The notes: generated by a model not told the origin, from the sequence alone. A stretch of DNA of 64,000 bases from Candidatus Formimonas warabiya (GCF_002777255.1 NZ_CP017634.1:2492903-2556902), one strand, 5' to 3'; positions 1-8,643 are shown, counted from the first letter of the stretch. Translations and numbers: made by a program.

Positions 1-63
1 ATCGGCGCTTTCAATCCCTTTGGCAATACTATTAAACTCTACTAACCCAATGGCTCGGATCAT
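1..63 (-). CDS. BMC shell protein, PduT-like (partial, N-terminus only)
   Basis: Only the first 21 codons are inside the window; the gene continues past the left edge. They read MIRAIGLVEFNSIAKGIESA followed by D, which matches the opening of tandem-BMC shell proteins of the PduT type (beta strand, then the helix that starts SIAKG). The ATG overlaps the stop codon of the upstream pduS-like gene in an ATGA arrangement, so the two are probably translationally coupled. PduT is the known shell partner of PduS and carries an Fe-S cluster for electron transfer across the shell. That pairing supports the call, but a different BMC paralogue cannot be excluded from 21 residues. Confidence 0.6.
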   Translation of the reverse strand, partial: MIRAIGLVEFNSIAKGIESAD

Positions 64-1400
64 TGCTTTCCACCTCCATCCCCGTCTGCTTCAATGACAA
101 TATTTTGGGAAACTTCCCGTACTGTACCCCTGATACTGGCATGAACGCTAGCGCCCATCGCCCCTTCCGGAATGGCCCCGATTAAAGCCCCTCTTTCCAC
201 GTGCTGTCCCACTGTCACCACGGCCTGAGCCGGTGCGCCAATGTGCTGTTTGAGCGGTATCGTCACCTTTTTAGGGGCATAATCCGTATCAACTAAAGGA
301 GCGGCTACATTATACGGTGTCAAACCCAAAGAAGAGATCAAACGTTTCACAGGAATTTTCATATATTCCCGGGATGGAACGACAACTTCCGGTTTCGAAG
401 GTGGTGTAGCTTTCATCCCCTTCTTCCCCAGCTCCTGCTTTAATAAAGCATTTACCCGGCGCGGTGAGAGAAGCATCATATCGCAGGCATATTCGCAGGC
501 ACCGCATTCGGTACAGCTGAATGCCATCTTCATCACTTCCTGATCACCGTCGAAATAGTTCAGCCCTCGCATAATCCGGTGCGGGCTCAACCGGTGACCC
601 AGCATATGCCGGGGACACATGTCCGTGCAGCGCATACACTGAATACAGGCGGCTTTGGCCTGCTTAATGATGTGCGCCATGGAAATATTCCTTTTTTTCA
701 TCATCGGATGGTCTTCCGCAAGGACAATTAACCCCTTGGTCGTTTTTGTGATGGGCTGGGAAAAATCATCAATCACTTTGCCCATCATGGGGCCGCCTTC
801 CACCACAAGTTTCCCCCGCATGTCGGTTTGTCCGGCTAAAGCCAGCGCTTCCGCAACGGTGGTACCGATGGGCAGTTTTACCGTAATAGGATTGGGCACT
901 TCCCCGGTTACCGTAAGATAGGTATCCGTAACGGGACATCCTTCCAAGGCATCGGCCACATTGATCAAGGTTTCCACATTGTCCACCACACAGCCGACTT
1001 TTAAAGGAATGCCCCCTTCCGGGATAATCTTTCCTACGACCTCATAAACCGTAACATGTTCGTCGCCCGCAGGATAAAAATCTCCTAAAATAAACAGTTT
1101 GATCGGCTTGCCAGCAATCGCCTTCTCCAAGGCTTCAATGGCATCATGGTACTTTCCCTTCAGGGCGATGGTGCCTAATGAGGCCCCGGTCGTCTGCATC
1201 ACTGCTTCCAGTCCTTTCACCAAACGGTCTGCCATTACCGCCATTAATTGCTGGTCTACCCGGAGGAGCGGTTCACATTCCGCCCCGTTGACGATCACAT
1301 GTTCTGCAGAAGCATTTACTTTGACATGGGTAGGAAATCCTGCTCCCCCGGCGCCGACTACTCCTGCATCCTTAATTTTTTGAATCATTTCCTCGTGCAT
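60..1400 (-). CDS. pduS: PduS-like cobalamin reductase (SLBB / 4Fe-4S protein)
   Basis: This 446-residue protein resembles PduS and the RnfC family. PduS reduces cob(III)alamin so that an adenosyltransferase can make adenosylcobalamin inside the microcompartment. The N-terminus has the glycine-rich GAGGAGFP segment (residues 16-23) of the NADH/FMN-binding fold. A soluble-ligand-binding beta-grasp region follows at about 160-200. Two four-cysteine ferredoxin motifs are visible: C252, C255, C258, C262 and C296, C299, C302, C306; the second lacks the usual following proline. An AGGTGATGGT ribosome site precedes the ATG. It sits four bases from the eutN-like gene and overlaps the pduT-like gene. 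PduS belongs typically to propanediol compartments; here it would regenerate the cofactor for ethanolamine ammonia-lyase. Confidence 0.85.
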   Translation of the reverse strand: MHEEMIQKIKDAGVVGAGGAGFPTHVKVNASAEHVIVNGAECEPLLRVDQQLMAVMADRLVKGLEAVMQTTGASLGTIALKGKYHDAIEALEKAIAGKPIKLFILGDFYPAGDEHVTVYEVVGKIIPEGGIPLKVGCVVDNVETLINVADALEGCPVTDTYLTVTGEVPNPITVKLPIGTTVAEALALAGQTDMRGKLVVEGGPMMGKVIDDFSQPITKTTKGLIVLAEDHPMMKKRNISMAHIIKQAKAACIQCMRCTDMCPRHMLGHRLSPHRIMRGLNYFDGDQEVMKMAFSCTECGACEYACDMMLLSPRRVNALLKQELGKKGMKATPPSKPEVVVPSREYMKIPVKRLISSLGLTPYNVAAPLVDTDYAPKKVTIPLKQHIGAPAQAVVTVGQHVERGALIGAIPEGAMGASVHASIRGTVREVSQNIVIEADGDGGGKQ

Positions 1401-1404
1401 ACCA

Positions 1405-1683
1405 TCACCTCAATGAGACTTCCGACTGGTTCTCATCAATAATCCCTACAATGACCGAATCAATAGGGGCATCCTCAAATCCGGCTGTTCTTCTGGCAGA
1501 ACTACCTTGCGTGATCAGCACTCTTTCCCCTATGCCGGCACCAATCATATCCACAGCGACAATAATTTTTCCTCTGCCTTCTTCCGGTGTATCCAGAAGC
1601 TGCACAATCATCAGCTTGGCGCCCACCAGGGATTCATCCTTTCTGGTCGACCAAATACTGTTAACCACTCTGCCGATTAACAT
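1405..1683 (-). CDS. eutN: EutN/CcmL-family BMC vertex protein
   Basis: A 92-residue protein of the pentameric vertex family (EutN, PduN, CcmL) that caps the corners of the shell. The N-terminal MLIGRVVNSIWSTRK, the VAVDMIGAGIGE core and the GSSARRTAGFEDAPIDSVIVGI segment match the family pattern closely, including the conserved GSSAR. A GTG one codon upstream is in frame, but the ATG used here is better spaced from the GGGGTGATAGG ribosome site. It lies between a small BMC protein and the cobalamin reductase in one continuous operon. Confidence 0.88.
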   Translation of the reverse strand: MLIGRVVNSIWSTRKDESLVGAKLMIVQLLDTPEEGRGKIIVAVDMIGAGIGERVLITQGSSARRTAGFEDAPIDSVIVGIIDENQSEVSLR

Positions 1684-1719
1684 CACCTATCACCCCTTCT
1701 TTCCTTAACGGTAAACGTC

Positions 1720-2025
1720 TTACTCCCGGATATCGGAAGAAAAATACCCGCTCACAGCCTTTAAAGCAGCATCCACGTCGGCAATTTCCCCGAAAATGCC
1801 GATCAAGGTCACATGCTGGGGACAAACCCCGCGAATTTCCTCGACTTCGACCTGGGCTGCCTTCTCCGCAATATCTGCCGCGGCAATCATGTCGGCCAGT
1901 GCGCCCTGAACCAATCCTACGGCACCTGGGCTGGGCAGAGCTTCTGCATGACCTGTGCGCCGTCGCGCCAAGATCCCCATGGTCCCTGGAGAAGGGGATT
2001 TGATAAACTGGATTTTCACCGCCAT
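1720..2025 (-). CDS. Small BMC-domain shell protein, permuted EutS/PduU-like
   Basis: The 101-residue product has one BMC domain: the segment GAVGLVQGALADMIAAADIA and the following VTLIGIFGEIADVDAALKAV match the beta-helix-beta core. The chain ends right after this core, and the strand that normally follows appears instead at the N-terminus (VKIQFIKSPSPGTMGIL). That order is the circular permutation seen in EutS and PduU. The N-terminus is unlike that of the EutS encoded at 8640-8987, so this is a second, distinct permuted shell protein. A GGAGGGTTAAACG ribosome site precedes the ATG. Its stop lies 36 bases before the eutN-like start. Confidence 0.75.
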   Translation of the reverse strand: MAVKIQFIKSPSPGTMGILARRRTGHAEALPSPGAVGLVQGALADMIAAADIAEKAAQVEVEEIRGVCPQHVTLIGIFGEIADVDAALKAVSGYFSSDIRE

Positions 2026-2028
2026 CGT

Positions 2029-2865
2029 TTAACCCTCCCGCTTCATGTGCGCACTAAGAGCGATCCCCATGGGAGTAACTAAGAAAGGATTGTCCGGTTT
2101 CCAGGTAGGAACACCGATCTCTTGTTCCACAATCGTCTCTATTCCGGGAAAACAGCTGGTTCCTCCAGCCAGATATACGTTATCCACATGAAACTTCTGA
2201 ATGTGCCTGCCAATAATCGTCGCTACCTTTTCCATCACAGGCTTTAACACGGGAAACAATTCTTTCTGCCGCTCCGGGGTGGTCTTTAATTTTTCCGCTT
2301 CCCCAAAGGAAATCCCGTAAGCACCGGCTACCACCAGGCTAAAATGGGTTCCCCCCGTAGGTTCGTCCGCCACATAAATTACTTCCCCGTCTTTCAACAC
2401 AGCCACTCCCGTGGTCCCGCCCCCGATGTCCACAACCGCCCCGTTTTGAATGCCCAAAACCTGGTTGGCCGCAGTCGGTTCGTCAACTAAGGCATCAACG
2501 TTAAATCCGGCTCCTTCCGCCACATACTTAATCGCCTTTTGGTCTCCTCCGACCGTACCCGGCGGATAGGCAGCCGCGGCAGCTTCTAGCTCCACACCCA
2601 GCTTTTCTTCAATTCCGGCTTTCAGCTCTTTGACAATTCTTGATGCTCCTACAAAATCGACCACTAATCCGTCTTTTACTACTTCCGCATAACGCATGGC
2701 TCCGGTAATCGGTTGACCCTTGTCGTCTACTACCGCCAGGACGATATAAGCCGTACCCAAATCCACTCCTGTATAAAGCTTGGTATCTTTTTTCACTGGT
2801 GCAGGATGGGCGATAGTATCTTCAAACCTTTTTATCAGCTGGTTGGCATCCTGTAAGAAGTCCAT
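2029..2865 (-). CDS. eutJ: EutJ, Hsp70-like ethanolamine utilisation protein
   Basis: A 278-residue actin/Hsp70-fold protein. The phosphate-1 motif GVDLGTAYIVLAV (about residues 33-45), a phosphate-2-like VVDIGGGTTGVAVL (about 144-157) and the adenosine-motif VYLAGGTSCFPGIE near the C-terminus are all present. Length and motifs fit EutJ, proposed to act as a chaperone in microcompartment assembly; its exact role is not settled. It lies three bases from the downstream BMC gene and 19 bases from eutT, in the same operon. Confidence 0.88.
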   Translation of the reverse strand: MDFLQDANQLIKRFEDTIAHPAPVKKDTKLYTGVDLGTAYIVLAVVDDKGQPITGAMRYAEVVKDGLVVDFVGASRIVKELKAGIEEKLGVELEAAAAAYPPGTVGGDQKAIKYVAEGAGFNVDALVDEPTAANQVLGIQNGAVVDIGGGTTGVAVLKDGEVIYVADEPTGGTHFSLVVAGAYGISFGEAEKLKTTPERQKELFPVLKPVMEKVATIIGRHIQKFHVDNVYLAGGTSCFPGIETIVEQEIGVPTWKPDNPFLVTPMGIALSAHMKREG

Positions 2866-2884
2866 GTCTCTATCTCCTATCTAA

Positions 2885-3643
2885 TCAACACCCCACCCGG
2901 TAATGCCCGGATATTAGTTGAACCATCATAATATAAACCAGACTGCTCAACCTGTTTAAGCCTTGAATGATATCCTCCCGGTCCACCTTTTCCGGAGTCA
3001 CGGAAAAAGCGTCCATGGCGGCCAATTCCAGTTCCCGCACCTGGGTTCTCAGATAGTTCAATCTTGCCATCAAACCACCCTGTCCAGGATTGGGGAGCAG
3101 GTGATTTACCCCGAAATACTTCTGCGGGTAATGGGACCTGTCCCGGATTTCCTCTGCGGACCAGCCATGAAAGCTGATCGGGGTCAGAGGTTCTTCCTTT
3201 ACTTCCGCCCGCAGTATTTGCCGGACATAATCCAAAACTTCCCTTAAATCTCTTCCTAACTCTTGATAGCCTATTCCTTCGATGTCAACAATGGCACTGA
3301 TCAACAGGGCTTCAAAGGTGTCGAGCCGGCCCCGGAATTTAATCCTGGGATGGTTCTTATAGACCAGCGTAGTCCCGTTCAGATGGGTCATATGCTCCGG
3401 TTTTCCTTTGATTTCACCAACGGAATAGGTTTTGGCCCTTTCCTGACTGCCTGCTTCGGGAAGAGGTTTTCTTGGTTCCTTGCTGCCTCCTGCCGGGGCA
3501 GAAACAGTGTGCACAGAAATTCTCCGTTCACTGAGGAACTGAGCTGCAGCCGGTGTCAGCCGGCAGCCTTCCGGGAGAGTATAGGAAGTGAACTCGCCTT
3601 TTTTGTATTCATCTCTGAGTTCCGTTTCCGTAATTGCTCTCAT
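2885..3643 (-). CDS. eutT: EutT-type corrinoid adenosyltransferase lacking the Cys metal motif
   Basis: The 252-residue protein aligns along its length with EutT, which makes adenosylcobalamin for ethanolamine ammonia-lyase. The N-terminal ITETELRDEY, the LTPAAAQFLSERRI segment and the C-terminal EDIIQGLNRLSSLVYIMMV match the Salmonella protein from memory. The cysteine-rich metal site of enterobacterial EutT (HX11CCXXC) is absent: the matching stretch, about residues 50-85, has no cysteine. Metal-free EutT variants are known in Firmicutes such as Listeria, so activity is still expected. It is 40 bases downstream of eutL. Confidence 0.85.
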   Translation of the reverse strand: MRAITETELRDEYKKGEFTSYTLPEGCRLTPAAAQFLSERRISVHTVSAPAGGSKEPRKPLPEAGSQERAKTYSVGEIKGKPEHMTHLNGTTLVYKNHPRIKFRGRLDTFEALLISAIVDIEGIGYQELGRDLREVLDYVRQILRAEVKEEPLTPISFHGWSAEEIRDRSHYPQKYFGVNHLLPNPGQGGLMARLNYLRTQVRELELAAMDAFSVTPEKVDREDIIQGLNRLSSLVYIMMVQLISGHYRVGC

Positions 3644-3683
3644 CTCACTTGACCTCCTCGGTCTACCCTTGCGGGACTATTCC

Positions 3684-4346
3684 TTAACCTTCATAGTCCT
3701 TAGGATTGCGTGCAACCCCGATGACTGTGTCACGAAAAGCTTCACAAGCTGCTTTGCAGGCACTCTGAGAACCGGTGAGCAATGCGCCCCCAAAGTTTGT
3801 TTCTCCCGGAGGTCCATACCATACTCCCATCTTCACCTCAGCTGCTTTCAACGCGGCATCCACCCCATACACAGATTCCAGGGGCGGGGCAATCAGATAA
3901 GAAATAGGCTCGCCGGGTTCCACTCCGCACACCTTGGACAGGTAAGTGCCCGACCGGGAAATGGTGTAGGCATAAAAAGCAATTTTCCCATCCGGATCTG
4001 CCGCATAGAAGCAGGCGTCTTCTTTAATTAATTGTACGGCGGCAGAAAGTCCGGCCTTTGTTTCCGCCGGATCAGGACCGGCTAAAATACCGATAAATTC
4101 ACCGGACAACGGGCCGGAAGCGTGGGCAGCACCGGCGTAGAAGGACCGGGCATAAACAACCTCTACCTCCGCTTTTTTGGTAGCTTCATCAATTGCCGTA
4201 TAGCCCACATCATCGATGTTGCAGGTAAACATGGCGACACTTTTTTGATCGGGTCGGAGTTTTAAGTTTTCTGCAAGATCTCTGGCCACATTGGGAATAA
4301 ACTTTATCGCTAAAACATCCGCTCTAATCGGATCCATAACAGCCAT
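3684..4346 (-). CDS. eutL: EutL, tandem-BMC trimeric shell protein
   Basis: A 220-residue tandem-BMC shell protein that forms trimers with a gated central pore. The N-terminal DPIRADVLAIKFIPNVA and the motif GVWYGPPGETNFGGALLTGSQSAC near the C-terminus (split here as GVWYGPPGETNFGG and ALLTGSQSAC) are diagnostic of EutL. Length agrees with the family. It is placed between eutA and eutT, the same order as in many eut operons. Confidence 0.93.
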   Translation of the reverse strand: MAVMDPIRADVLAIKFIPNVARDLAENLKLRPDQKSVAMFTCNIDDVGYTAIDEATKKAEVEVVYARSFYAGAAHASGPLSGEFIGILAGPDPAETKAGLSAAVQLIKEDACFYAADPDGKIAFYAYTISRSGTYLSKVCGVEPGEPISYLIAPPLESVYGVDAALKAAEVKMGVWYGPPGETNFGGALLTGSQSACKAACEAFRDTVIGVARNPKDYEG

Positions 4347-4380
4347 TTCTCTTCAACCTCCTATTTTTTTGTAAGCTCAT

Positions 4381-5847
4381 TTATTGGGGCCGGTTTTCAA
4401 ACACTAAGGTTTTCACAACGACCGGAACCACTCTTCCCCCCATCAGGGGTTTGCCCAAATCAATATAATCTCCTTCATCAACCCGCACCTGGTCGATACA
4501 CACGATCTCTGCCAAACTACCCATGCGAATTTGCAGTGTCTGCCCTAAAACCTTGGCACAGTCCTTTTGCAGGACAATGATTAACGGCTTCCCTTCCCCC
4601 AGATAGGGGGCCATTCCCTTGATCAAGCCATCCGCCAAGGTTTGAATGGCGCTGAAGGTTACCCTTTCCGGGCCGTCCATGGCTAAAGCCACGTGCTGCG
4701 TCGAGCCGTCCGATACTACACGCTCTACCGCAATGTGCACACATGCTGCAATCTCTTCCATGGATTCCGGTATCCCTTCCGGGAAAGGAGAAATCACCGA
4801 TACGTTTTTCAGAGGCAGACTTTCCTCTCTTACGGTAATGGTACTGCCGCTTAAGTTTACCGAATGGGTTCCGGCGCCGATCACGGTCGCTCGGATGGTT
4901 TCCCCCGGTTGCACCGGGTCAATTCCGGCCTGACGCAACTCTTCCCGCACAGCCCATCCCAACAGGGGTCCGATATCGCCATATTGAGAAACCTGGGCCA
5001 CCGACATGGGGTTAAAATCACTGTACACATAATCGGCTACGCCACCGGAAATCATCACCCGTTCCACGGGATAATCCAGCCGTAAGGGAGGAGTCATCAA
5101 CAATTCCTTCGTGACATCTGCTAAATTGCTTTTGGTGATTGATTCCACTATGCTTTTTGCCATCATCCCGGCCACCGTTTTCAGCTCCGACAAATGAACC
5201 CGGTCTCCCACTGCAAGAGACAGGCCGCATTCCCGCAGCACCCCTCTGGCCGGCGCAGCAATATAGGTAATCTTATCACTGTTCTTCTCAATTTCGATCA
5301 GATGTCCGCCAATATTGAGGCAGGCGGTGTCAATGGTGCGTCCCTCCCGGAAAACCCCGATATTGGAAGTTCCTCCCCCAATATCGATATTGACAGTTAC
5401 CCGGTGTTTTTCTTTGGAATAAGCCGCCGCCCCCGATCCTTTTCCCGCCAAAATTGATTCCAGGTTTACCCCTGCGGTAGCCACCACGAAATCGCCGGCT
5501 AATCCCGCCATCGATTCCAGAATATTTTTGGCGTTCTCCTTTTTTGCCGTTTCTCCCGTAATGATCACGGCGCCGGTATCAATTCCTTCCGGGGTCAGCC
5601 CGGCCTTTTGATATTCCGTCACCACGATCCGGGCCACGGCAACCGCATCAATGAGATCGTGATCCTTTAAAGGTGTAAAGTGAATATCGCTCCGGTGGAG
5701 CACTTCCTTATCCGTAATCTCCATGCGCGGCACCGCCGAGCCGGGAGCGATGTTTTTAATGGTTAAACGGCTGATCACCAATTGGGTGGTAGTCGTGCCG
5801 ATGTCTATGCCCACACTGATAATGCTCTGATTGCTGGAACTGCTAAT
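4381..5847 (-). CDS. eutA: EutA, ethanolamine ammonia-lyase reactivase (probable ATT start)
   Basis: EutA is an ATPase of the actin/Hsp70 fold that exchanges damaged cobalamin from ethanolamine ammonia-lyase. The ISVGIDIGTTTTQLVISRL start region, NIDIGGGTSNIGVF and the C-terminal DEGDYIDLGKPLMGGRVVPV pattern identify it. No ATG or TTG lies upstream of GTG at 5812-5814, and starting there would remove residues normally present before GIDIG. An ATT at 5845-5847 is in frame, follows directly on a TAA, and sits 8 bases from a GGTGG ribosome site, giving an N-terminus MSSSNQSIISVGID. I therefore extend the gene to 5847 (488 residues). GTG at 5814 is the conservative alternative. Confidence 0.9.
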   Translation of the reverse strand: MSSSSNQSIISVGIDIGTTTTQLVISRLTIKNIAPGSAVPRMEITDKEVLHRSDIHFTPLKDHDLIDAVAVARIVVTEYQKAGLTPEGIDTGAVIITGETAKKENAKNILESMAGLAGDFVVATAGVNLESILAGKGSGAAAYSKEKHRVTVNIDIGGGTSNIGVFREGRTIDTACLNIGGHLIEIEKNSDKITYIAAPARGVLRECGLSLAVGDRVHLSELKTVAGMMAKSIVESITKSNLADVTKELLMTPPLRLDYPVERVMISGGVADYVYSDFNPMSVAQVSQYGDIGPLLGWAVREELRQAGIDPVQPGETIRATVIGAGTHSVNLSGSTITVREESLPLKNVSVISPFPEGIPESMEEIAACVHIAVERVVSDGSTQHVALAMDGPERVTFSAIQTLADGLIKGMAPYLGEGKPLIIVLQKDCAKVLGQTLQIRMGSLAEIVCIDQVRVDEGDYIDLGKPLMGGRVVPVVVKTLVFENRPQ

Positions 5848-5882
5848 TTAACTCACCACCTTTAGAGAAGGACCGTCACCGC

Positions 5883-6797
5883 TTACTGAAGATTCAACTT
5901 CATGCCGCTGCATTTGGCAGCCAGGATCTGCTTGATAATATCCACCAAAAGGGCCCCTGCTTCTGCGGGAGGAGTGCCTCCTTTGTGGATATTGGAGATC
6001 ATGGTCCTGTCTGCTTCCACGGTGTTTTCGCTGGGCTTATAAATCATATAAGCGCTCATGCTGTCTGCCGTAACCAAACCCGGACGCTCCCCAATCAAAG
6101 AAATGACCACGTCGGCATTTAGGAGCATGCCCACTTCATCCTGTACCCCCACGCGACCGTACTTAATAAAGAAAGGGGTACCCACTTTGATCCCTGCGGC
6201 GGTCAAACCCTGGGTCAATACAGGAAGAACATCCGGTACATTGGCTTCAATAGCCGAAGAACTTAACCCGTCTACCACCAGAATCTGCACCTGGGGGTTC
6301 TTCTGGCATTTTTCCTCTACCATTTTCCGGCCTTCTTCAGAAAGCTTCCGCCCTAAATCCGGCTTTTTCAGGAATTCATCCTTATCCCCGGCTGCCGTCT
6401 GCACACTGAAAAGGTTCATCTTCGTTAATAAGGCATCGGATACATCCAGGAATACGGCATCCATGGCCTGGGCATGGTCGGCCAAGAATTTCAGGAAAGC
6501 ATCGGTCTTGGGCCTTGCTCCGGCCCGGAACAAGCCGATTCTGGCCGGGGTAGTTTCTTTCATCGCTTTAATGGCGTCCAAATTAACGGGGTTGGGCACC
6601 CAAACGCCGCTGATGTCGGGTACCTCGATGGGATCGTTGTTCCCAAAACCTGCATTCCCGGCACCGGCGGCAGCACCGATTGCCTGTACTGCTTCTGCGC
6701 AGGCCTTCTCGGCTTCGCCGCCGAACAGGCCCCGTTTTGCCAGTTCTTTCATCACATTTTCAATGATTAATTTTTCCATTTGATTATCTGCACTCAT
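5883..6797 (-). CDS. eutC: Ethanolamine ammonia-lyase small subunit (copy 1)
   Basis: EutC forms the adenosylcobalamin-binding part of ethanolamine ammonia-lyase, which splits ethanolamine into acetaldehyde and ammonia. The family signatures TPARIGLFRAGARPKT, LGRKLSEEGRKMVEEKC, LVVDGLSSSAIEANVP, VVISLIGERPGL and SNIHKGGTPP are all present. The N-terminal helix (residues 1-30) is joined by a Gly/Ala-rich linker; such N-terminal helices target EutC to the microcompartment in other species. An in-frame GTG lies 9 bases upstream, but the ATG at 6797 has the better spacing from GGGGGGTGA. It follows eutB by 17 bases. Confidence 0.95.
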   Translation of the reverse strand: MSADNQMEKLIIENVMKELAKRGLFGGEAEKACAEAVQAIGAAAGAGNAGFGNNDPIEVPDISGVWVPNPVNLDAIKAMKETTPARIGLFRAGARPKTDAFLKFLADHAQAMDAVFLDVSDALLTKMNLFSVQTAAGDKDEFLKKPDLGRKLSEEGRKMVEEKCQKNPQVQILVVDGLSSSAIEANVPDVLPVLTQGLTAAGIKVGTPFFIKYGRVGVQDEVGMLLNADVVISLIGERPGLVTADSMSAYMIYKPSENTVEADRTMISNIHKGGTPPAEAGALLVDIIKQILAAKCSGMKLNLQ

Positions 6798-6814
6798 CCA
6801 TGTCACCCCCCGAA

Positions 6815-8179
6815 TTATTTGTCAAAGATGGACGGATCTCCCGCTTTCTTCGTGAGACGGCCCTCTTCCATCACACCCAGTTTTTCCAGCCACTTTTCAA
6901 ACTCCGGCAAGGGCCGAAGACCAAGAATCTCCCGGACGCTGGCATCATCATGATAACTGGTGTCCTGGTAACTGAGCATAATGTCGTCGCCGCCCGGCAC
7001 GCCCATGAAGTAGTTGGAGCCAGCCATGGCACAAAGCATGGTGCCGATTTCCTGATCATTCTGGTCCGCTTTCATATGGTTGGTATAGCAAGGCGCAATC
7101 CCCATAGGCAGCCCGTGGAGTTTCCCCATAAACAGGTCCTCCAGGTCGGCCCGGATCACTTCGCGGCCGTCATAAATCGTTTCCGGTCCGATAAATCCGG
7201 ACACGTTATTGACCATGAACGGTTTAAACTTGCGCCCAAATCCATAGGTCCGCGCTTCCAAAGTCATTTCATCCACGTCATGGTGACACTCCAGGGAAAT
7301 CTCGGAACCTTGTCCGGTTTCAAAGTACAAGAGATTGGGACCGGTACCGGTACCCTTCCGTTCCGCCAAATCATAGGCTTCTTCCAGAATGGCTTTGGTG
7401 ACGCCGAAAGCGTCATTCGCCGCCTGGGTGCCGGCAATACTCTGGAAGACCAGGTCCTCCGGAGCACCCTTTTCAATCGCTTTCATCTGAGTGGTTACAT
7501 GGGCTAGTACACAAACCTGCGTAGGAATTTCCCATTTGTGCATAAACTCTTTCACAGCTTCCAGCTGTCTTTTCACGGTTTCCGCATTGTCTTCCACCGG
7601 ATTGATGCCGATCACCGCATCCCCGGAGCCGAAGGTCAGGCCTTCCTTAATGGATGCCATAATCCCGGGCACGCTGTCCGTGGGATGGTTAGGCTGATTT
7701 CGGAATGCCAAAGTCCCCGGAACACCGATGGTCGTGTTGCAGTGGGCTTGAATTCTCATCTTTTTAGATGCATAGACCAGGTCCAAATTGGACATCAGTT
7801 TGGCTACCGCCGCAATCATTTCACTGGTGAGGCCGCGGCCTAAGTGTTTTAAGTCCTCATTGGTGGTGTCGCTGTCTAAAACATACTCCCGCAACTGGCC
7901 AATGGTGTAGTTTTTAAACTGGTTATAGATGGCAATGTTTAAACCGTCGTATATCACCCGGGTCACCTCGTCAATTTCATAAGGGATCACCGGATTGTTA
8001 TAGATATCTTCCAGAGTGAGACGGCTTAATACTAACTTGGCCGCCACCCGTTCAGATGCTGAAGTGGCACCGATACCTGCCAACAGGTCACCTGATTTTT
8101 CTTCATTGGCTTTCGCTAAAACTTCTTTAACAGTTTTGAAGGTAAAAAGCTTGTTATAAACCTTTGCTGTTAAATTCAA
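6815..8179 (-). CDS. eutB: Ethanolamine ammonia-lyase large subunit (copy 1)
   Basis: The catalytic TIM-barrel subunit of ethanolamine ammonia-lyase, 454 residues, the usual family length. Recognisable stretches include the FKTVKEVLAKANEEKSGD N-terminus, AHCNTTIGVPGT, GDAVIGINPVEDN, LYFETGQGSE and CYTNHMKADQND. It lies between eutP and eutC1 with very short gaps. A second eutB at 10233-11597 is clearly homologous along its whole length but differs at many positions, for example PHRI/AHCN flanks and the C-terminus, so the two are diverged paralogues rather than a recent duplicate. Confidence 0.96.
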   Translation of the reverse strand: MNLTAKVYNKLFTFKTVKEVLAKANEEKSGDLLAGIGATSASERVAAKLVLSRLTLEDIYNNPVIPYEIDEVTRVIYDGLNIAIYNQFKNYTIGQLREYVLDSDTTNEDLKHLGRGLTSEMIAAVAKLMSNLDLVYASKKMRIQAHCNTTIGVPGTLAFRNQPNHPTDSVPGIMASIKEGLTFGSGDAVIGINPVEDNAETVKRQLEAVKEFMHKWEIPTQVCVLAHVTTQMKAIEKGAPEDLVFQSIAGTQAANDAFGVTKAILEEAYDLAERKGTGTGPNLLYFETGQGSEISLECHHDVDEMTLEARTYGFGRKFKPFMVNNVSGFIGPETIYDGREVIRADLEDLFMGKLHGLPMGIAPCYTNHMKADQNDQEIGTMLCAMAGSNYFMGVPGGDDIMLSYQDTSYHDDASVREILGLRPLPEFEKWLEKLGVMEEGRLTKKAGDPSIFDK

Positions 8180-8184
8180 TAGAA

Positions 8185-8643
8185 TTACCTCCCCTCGAAA
8201 GATTCATCCCAATTTAATATCTTCCTTAAGTCTTCCATCCCCGCACCGGTGAAAGCGGAAACAGCATGGATCCCGCCGCTTAGCCCTATGCTTTTCAAAA
8301 ATTCTCGGGCCCGGTCCACATCTGCCTGGGCATGATCGATTTTCGTAACCACCCCAAAGGTTGGCTTGGCAAATGCTCCCGCAAATCCCGGGGGAAAAAT
8401 GGACCTGTTTCTGGTTGCATCCTGGATAAACACAACAGCATCTGCTTCCAGAGAGGTAGCAAACAAGGCCCGATAATAGGAAGGATTCTCCACGTACTCA
8501 CCCGGAGTATCAATGGAACTAGCGGAATACTCCATCGCTTGTGTTTTTTTCACCGCGCCTGCCTCTTCTTTGTTGAGCACCCTTGCCAGTGTGGTTTTCC
8601 CGCTGCCCACTGCTCCCACCAACATGACGCGTCCTGTTTTCAT
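8185..8643 (-). CDS. eutP: EutP/PduV-family small GTPase-like protein
   Basis: A 152-residue P-loop protein. Walker A GAVGSGKT is at residues 10-17, a G3-like DTPGEY at 45-50 and a G4-like TKID at 100-103. These match EutP/PduV, small Ras-like proteins of microcompartment operons; an acetate-kinase activity has been reported for one EutP, and PduV has been linked to compartment movement. Its ATG overlaps the eutS stop by four bases (ATGA), so the two are translationally coupled. Confidence 0.92.
   Translation of the reverse strand: MKTGRVMLVGAVGSGKTTLARVLNKEEAGAVKKTQAMEYSASSIDTPGEYVENPSYYRALFATSLEADAVVFIQDATRNRSIFPPGFAGAFAKPTFGVVTKIDHAQADVDRAREFLKSIGLSGGIHAVSAFTGAGMEDLRKILNWDESFEGR

Noticed and set aside
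6058-6783. A 241-codon plus-strand open frame across eutC copy 1
   Set aside because: Antisense shadow of eutC, no ribosome site and no recognisable protein features.
6800-7507. A 235-codon plus-strand open frame across eutB copy 1
   Set aside because: Antisense shadow of eutB; composition matches the reverse reading of a conserved gene.
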